Shown here: piece after piece, positions 61,190 through 64,000 of the stretch
Position numbering within the stretch: the first letter of the stretch is position 1
How the letters are laid out: every line of letters starts with the position of its first letter
NCBI GenBank assembly: GCA_937989875.1
Contig: CALKBO010000019.1
Span: forward strand, 1 to 64,000
Length of the DNA stretch: 64,000 bases
DNA from: an uncultured Collinsella sp.
Lineage (GTDB): Bacteria; Actinomycetota; Coriobacteriia; Coriobacteriales; Coriobacteriaceae
Reading direction: 5' to 3'
Made by a program: the position numbers and the translations under genes
The notes under the pieces: model-generated
What the model was told of the DNA's origin: nothing
The model's input: only the letters and a program-made list of their open reading frames with translations
Databases searched by the model: none

Positions 61190-62560
61190 TTACGCCACGC
61201 CATCGCGGGCAAGCTCCTCGGCCAACGCCTCGGCAGGCATGGCCATAATCGCGTCGAGCTCGGCGTCCACCTCGGGAATACGCTTCACCTTGAGCTTGCG
61301 CACCAGATCACCGCGACACATCACGTGCGTCGGCTCACACAGTGCGCACAGGTCATCGAGCGGATTCTTGCGCGTCACCAGGATATCGGCGGCCTTGCCG
61401 CACTCGATTGTGCCGGTCTCGCCGCCCAACCCCAGTAGCTCGGCATTGACCTGCGTGGCCGTATGCAGCGCGAAGGCGTTGCCCACGCCGACATACTTGG
61501 CAAAATAGGCCACCTCACGCCACATGTCGTACTGCGTCACGAACGGGCAGCTCGAGTCCGTGCCAAGGCCCACCTTAACGCCAGCTTCCAGTGCGGCACG
61601 GGCGCTCTCGATGATGCCCGAGCACACGATGTCGCCGTTCTTCTTTTGCGTATCGGTAGAATGGGTCTTTTTCGGGTCGAGCAATACAAACGGCAGCGCC
61701 GGGCTGATAGTGCAGGTCACACTCGGCGCACGCCCCTCGAGCTGTGTGCCCGCGGCGCCACGATACAGCTCCAAGATTTCGGGTGTCAACGGAGCGCCGT
61801 GCTCAATCGTGTCAACGCCGGCCTCAAGCGCGGCCTTCACGCCCTCGGTGCTCTCGACATGGGCCATGACCGGAAGGCCCATATCGTGCGCCGCCTTGCA
61901 CGCCGCCGCGGCAACCTCCACCGGCATACGCAGCACGCCCGGCTCGCCCACCTCGGTCGCATCGAACACACCGCCCGTTACGAACAGCTTAATGACGTCG
62001 GCACCGCGCGCATACAGGTCGCGCACCTGTTCGGCTGCCTCGGCGGGACTGTTTGCCACCTGGGCGAACAAGCCCGCACCATGGCCGCCCGGCACCGTGA
62101 CGCCCGTTCCCGGCGCCACCAGGCGAGGACCTTGATACTTGCCGGCATCGATAGCATCGCGCACGGCCAGATCGGCAAACAGCGGGTCGCCCGCGCCGCG
62201 CACCGTGGTCACGCCGCTTGCCAGCTGCTGCTGAGCGCTGCCCTTGAGGATATGGCGCACGATGGCGCGCCCCACGGGATTATCGAGCTTCTTCATCAGC
62301 GCGCCCGCATCGCCCGCCGAAACCGGTTTGCCCGAACCGCACAGATGCACATGCATATTGATGAGGCCCGGCATGAGATACGCCCCTGCCAGGTCGATGA
62401 CCTCGGCGCCCGCCGGCGCCTGCGCCACAGCACTCGGCCCCATCCATGTGATGACACCGCGCTCAACGGCCACGGCCATATCGGGCTGCGGCTCCATATG
62501 CTCCGAGCCATCCAAGACGGTCGCATTGATAAACAACGTGGGACGATCGGCAGACGCCAT
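61190..62560 (-). CDS. Amidohydrolase family protein (imidazolonepropionase-like)
   Basis: 456-aa TIM-barrel metal hydrolase. Metal ligands: HxH in NMHVHL (about 70-73), the bridging Lys in VIKLFVTGG (about 187), His in VMAHVES and TIEHGAP, and Asp in LGTDSSCP. This set and the N- and C-terminal beta-sandwich segments match the imidazolonepropionase-like/prolidase branch of the superfamily. Substrate cannot be assigned. The ATG at 62558-62560 follows GGGAGGAG. It is single. Confidence 0.87.
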   Translation of the reverse strand: MASADRPTLFINATVLDGSEHMEPQPDMAVAVERGVITWMGPSAVAQAPAGAEVIDLAGAYLMPGLINMHVHLCGSGKPVSAGDAGALMKKLDNPVGRAIVRHILKGSAQQQLASGVTTVRGAGDPLFADLAVRDAIDAGKYQGPRLVAPGTGVTVPGGHGAGLFAQVANSPAEAAEQVRDLYARGADVIKLFVTGGVFDATEVGEPGVLRMPVEVAAAACKAAHDMGLPVMAHVESTEGVKAALEAGVDTIEHGAPLTPEILELYRGAAGTQLEGRAPSVTCTISPALPFVLLDPKKTHSTDTQKKNGDIVCSGIIESARAALEAGVKVGLGTDSSCPFVTQYDMWREVAYFAKYVGVGNAFALHTATQVNAELLGLGGETGTIECGKAADILVTRKNPLDDLCALCEPTHVMCRGDLVRKLKVKRIPEVDAELDAIMAMPAEALAEELARDGVA

Positions 62561-62708
62561 ATCGAGCTCCTCCCTCACGATTAACATGAACATTTGTCCA
62601 TTATCACCTAATGCAGCGACCTAAAGTCGAGCATATCGGTTAACGGAGGGAAGAGGGGATGTGGGGGACGGAATACGTTGCAGCCCCACCCCAGCAACAT
62701 CAGGGGAA

Positions 62709-62848
62709 TGTCTCGATCTGTAACAGGTACAGGGTTATTGGGCCCCTTGATGTTACAGATCGAGACATTCGGTCGACGTTTCACCGGTTTGTCTCGATCT
62801 GTAACAATTACGAACTCAAACAACTTCTAAACGTTACAGATCGAGACA
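62709..62848. repeat. Family B palindromes B8 and B9
   Basis: B8 is 62709-62767 and B9 is 62790-62848, 59 bp each, 81 bp apart start to start. B8 has perfect 17-bp arms; B9 differs by one base in the right arm. They lie between the amidohydrolase 5' end and the 3' end of the DUF559 gene, with B9 ending 7 bases before that gene's stop codon. Confidence 0.92.
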
Positions 62849-62855
62849 AAACCTC

Positions 62856-63926
62856 TCAGCGCCCATACCACTGGCGTCTCCACTCCTCAGCCAATTCAGC
62901 CTGCCGAGGAATACCCGCCAACCTCATTTTCTCGACCAGCTTCCCCGGGTCTTTGAGTTCGTTAAACGTAAACCGAAGCACCTTATGCCCGAGCATTGTC
63001 AGATGAGATTCCCGCTGACGCTCTGCCACGAATGGGTCGACCGACTCCCGGCCCTCACCGTTCTGCAAGGTGTACTTCCCCTTTCCGTCGAGCTCGCCGA
63101 TGACACACGTCCCGTCCTCGAGCCGCCAAAAATAGTCGACGCGAAACACCTGGCTCGGATCGAGCGGGTCGCGAAACTCCGCCTGCAGCTCCGGAACCGG
63201 AAAGCCGTACGCAATAAAGAACGCTCGGAACCGAGACTCGCCGCCGTTTTCGGACAGCCCGTCCGCATACGACGCAATCGCCTGTGCCCTGCGATACCCT
63301 CGCCTGCCCTCGCAATCGGCGCGGAGGCGCTCGCACAAATCCCCACGTGATACGCCCTTCGCCCGCAATGCAGAATCGGCGATCGCCAGACCATACGAAA
63401 ACGGCGCACGCAGCAGACAATCCTCCACCGTGCGCCAAAACGACGTCACCCGCACGCCGTCGACGCGCTCAAGCGCTCCCGCCATCTGAGGACGCAACAA
63501 CCTGCACCCGCTGCTCAACGTCACCGAACAACCCGTCTTAACAAGAAAACGCGGCCCGAGCAGATCATTCGGCACCTCCAGGCCCCACAAAAGTGCCGCG
63601 TCATAACCCCAAAACGCCCAATCGGGATGAAATTCCGCAAGCCCTTTGATAGTCCTCAGCGCTCGCTCCGCCGGCGTCAATGCATCCCAATCATGCTGAA
63701 AACAGAACAGGTACGGCTCGGGCTCCGCGATATCGTCGGTTCCAACATGGCGTCGCAGCCACATGAGCTCGGTATTGTCATGCGTTGCGAGCAGCGCACC
63801 TTGCTTGGCCGTCTCCGTGAGCCGCGCGAGCATCCTATTCCGCGCCAACGTGTTGCGAGTCGCATGTTTGTGTTTGAGAACGGTATTAGACACTTTCATC
63901 ACCACCACGTCAGACAAATGGACCAT
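62856..63926 (-). CDS. AbiEi-like protein with DUF559/PD-(D/E)XK endonuclease domain
   Basis: 356 aa. The N-terminal two thirds resemble AbiEi-type antitoxin/HTH proteins of actinobacteria (TLARNRMLARLTETAKQGALLATHD then LWGLEVP...). The C-terminal part has a Vsr/DUF559-like nuclease core: FRVDYFW and ELDGKGKY for the acidic/Lys residues, then HKVLRFTFNELKDP. I start at the ATG at 63924-63926 with GGAGG upstream; a TTG at 63950 or an ATG at 63899 are alternatives. It has no AbiEii-like partner in the window. It is flanked by B8-B9 and B10, so it may be a mobile or defence-type gene. Confidence 0.75.
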   Translation of the reverse strand: MVHLSDVVVMKVSNTVLKHKHATRNTLARNRMLARLTETAKQGALLATHDNTELMWLRRHVGTDDIAEPEPYLFCFQHDWDALTPAERALRTIKGLAEFHPDWAFWGYDAALLWGLEVPNDLLGPRFLVKTGCSVTLSSGCRLLRPQMAGALERVDGVRVTSFWRTVEDCLLRAPFSYGLAIADSALRAKGVSRGDLCERLRADCEGRRGYRRAQAIASYADGLSENGGESRFRAFFIAYGFPVPELQAEFRDPLDPSQVFRVDYFWRLEDGTCVIGELDGKGKYTLQNGEGRESVDPFVAERQRESHLTMLGHKVLRFTFNELKDPGKLVEKMRLAGIPRQAELAEEWRRQWYGR

Positions 63927-63951
63927 CGTCACCGTTGCCTCCGCTGGCAAA

Positions 63952-64000
63952 TGTCTTGATCTGTAACAGGAAGACAGTCTTTAAGCCTCTAGTTGTTACA
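63952..64000. repeat. Family B palindrome B10, cut by the window end
   Basis: TGTCTTGATCTGTAACA followed by a 25-base centre and TGTTACA at the window edge; the copy would end near 64010. It is 26 bases upstream of the DUF559 start codon, so it may sit in that gene's promoter. Confidence 0.85.

Overview
The window looks like the chromosome of a high-GC, strictly anaerobic gut actinobacterium of the class Coriobacteriia, most likely Collinsella or a close relative. This is inferred from protein content and codon use: a superoxide reductase, a monomeric [FeFe] hydrogenase, two glucoside PTS systems and a FucO-type alcohol dehydrogenase, with no respiratory genes. I could not run a database search. 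No rRNA, tRNA, CRISPR array, prophage or transposase gene was seen.

Layout. Positions 1-21600 are almost all on the minus strand: fhs, the ruvC-ruvA-ruvB operon behind a LexA-type box, an NAD synthetase-like protein with both active sites degraded, a superoxide reductase, a SWIM/SNF2 helicase, dnaE, addB-addA and a TrpR-like regulator. Positions 21900-25300 hold a small membrane protein and a sulfur group (Rrf2 regulator diverging from cysK, then mnmA). A one-gene HTH/HipA-like kinase follows at 25461-26834, bracketed by two oppositely oriented copies of one palindromic element. Next come an M42 peptidase, fucO, a DUF1275 membrane protein and a YgiQ-type radical SAM protein. Positions 32800-36850 hold a beta-glucoside PTS IIBC, a GH1 phospho-glucosidase and a divergent AraC regulator. 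Positions 36800-38250 hold a CPBP protease and a DinJ-like antitoxin without a visible toxin. Positions 38257-44335 form one minus-strand operon: a flavin/Fe-S oxidoreductase, [FeFe] hydrogenase, Tat lipoprotein binding protein and a permease-ATPase fusion. Positions 44592-49079 are an alpha-glucoside utilisation operon (PTS IIA, LicT-type antiterminator, PTS IICB, GH4 glucosidase). The remainder holds a flavodoxin-ferredoxin, an RGG-tailed DEAD-box helicase, an FHA protein and a transmembrane Ser/Thr kinase (3' end frameshifted), a CsoR-controlled copper operon (copA, copZ, csoR), a zinc-ribbon membrane protein, an amidohydrolase and an AbiEi/DUF559-like protein.

The most unusual signal is a set of palindromic element families. 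Family B is a 59-bp element with 17-bp terminal inverted arms and a variable 25-bp centre. It occurs ten times: two copies before the FHA gene, a tandem array of five at 80-81 bp period after the kinase gene, two after and one before the DUF559 gene. Its length is constant and arm differences are often G-U compatible, so it may act as a structured RNA or a protein target. Families A, C, D and E are separate palindromes that share a GGGAC-type core and resemble REP/REPIN elements; they bracket the HipA-like gene and the orphan antitoxin. Other points worth checking are the NAD synthetase-like pseudoenzyme, the hydrogenase-transporter operon, and a wobble-rich hairpin between copA and copZ.
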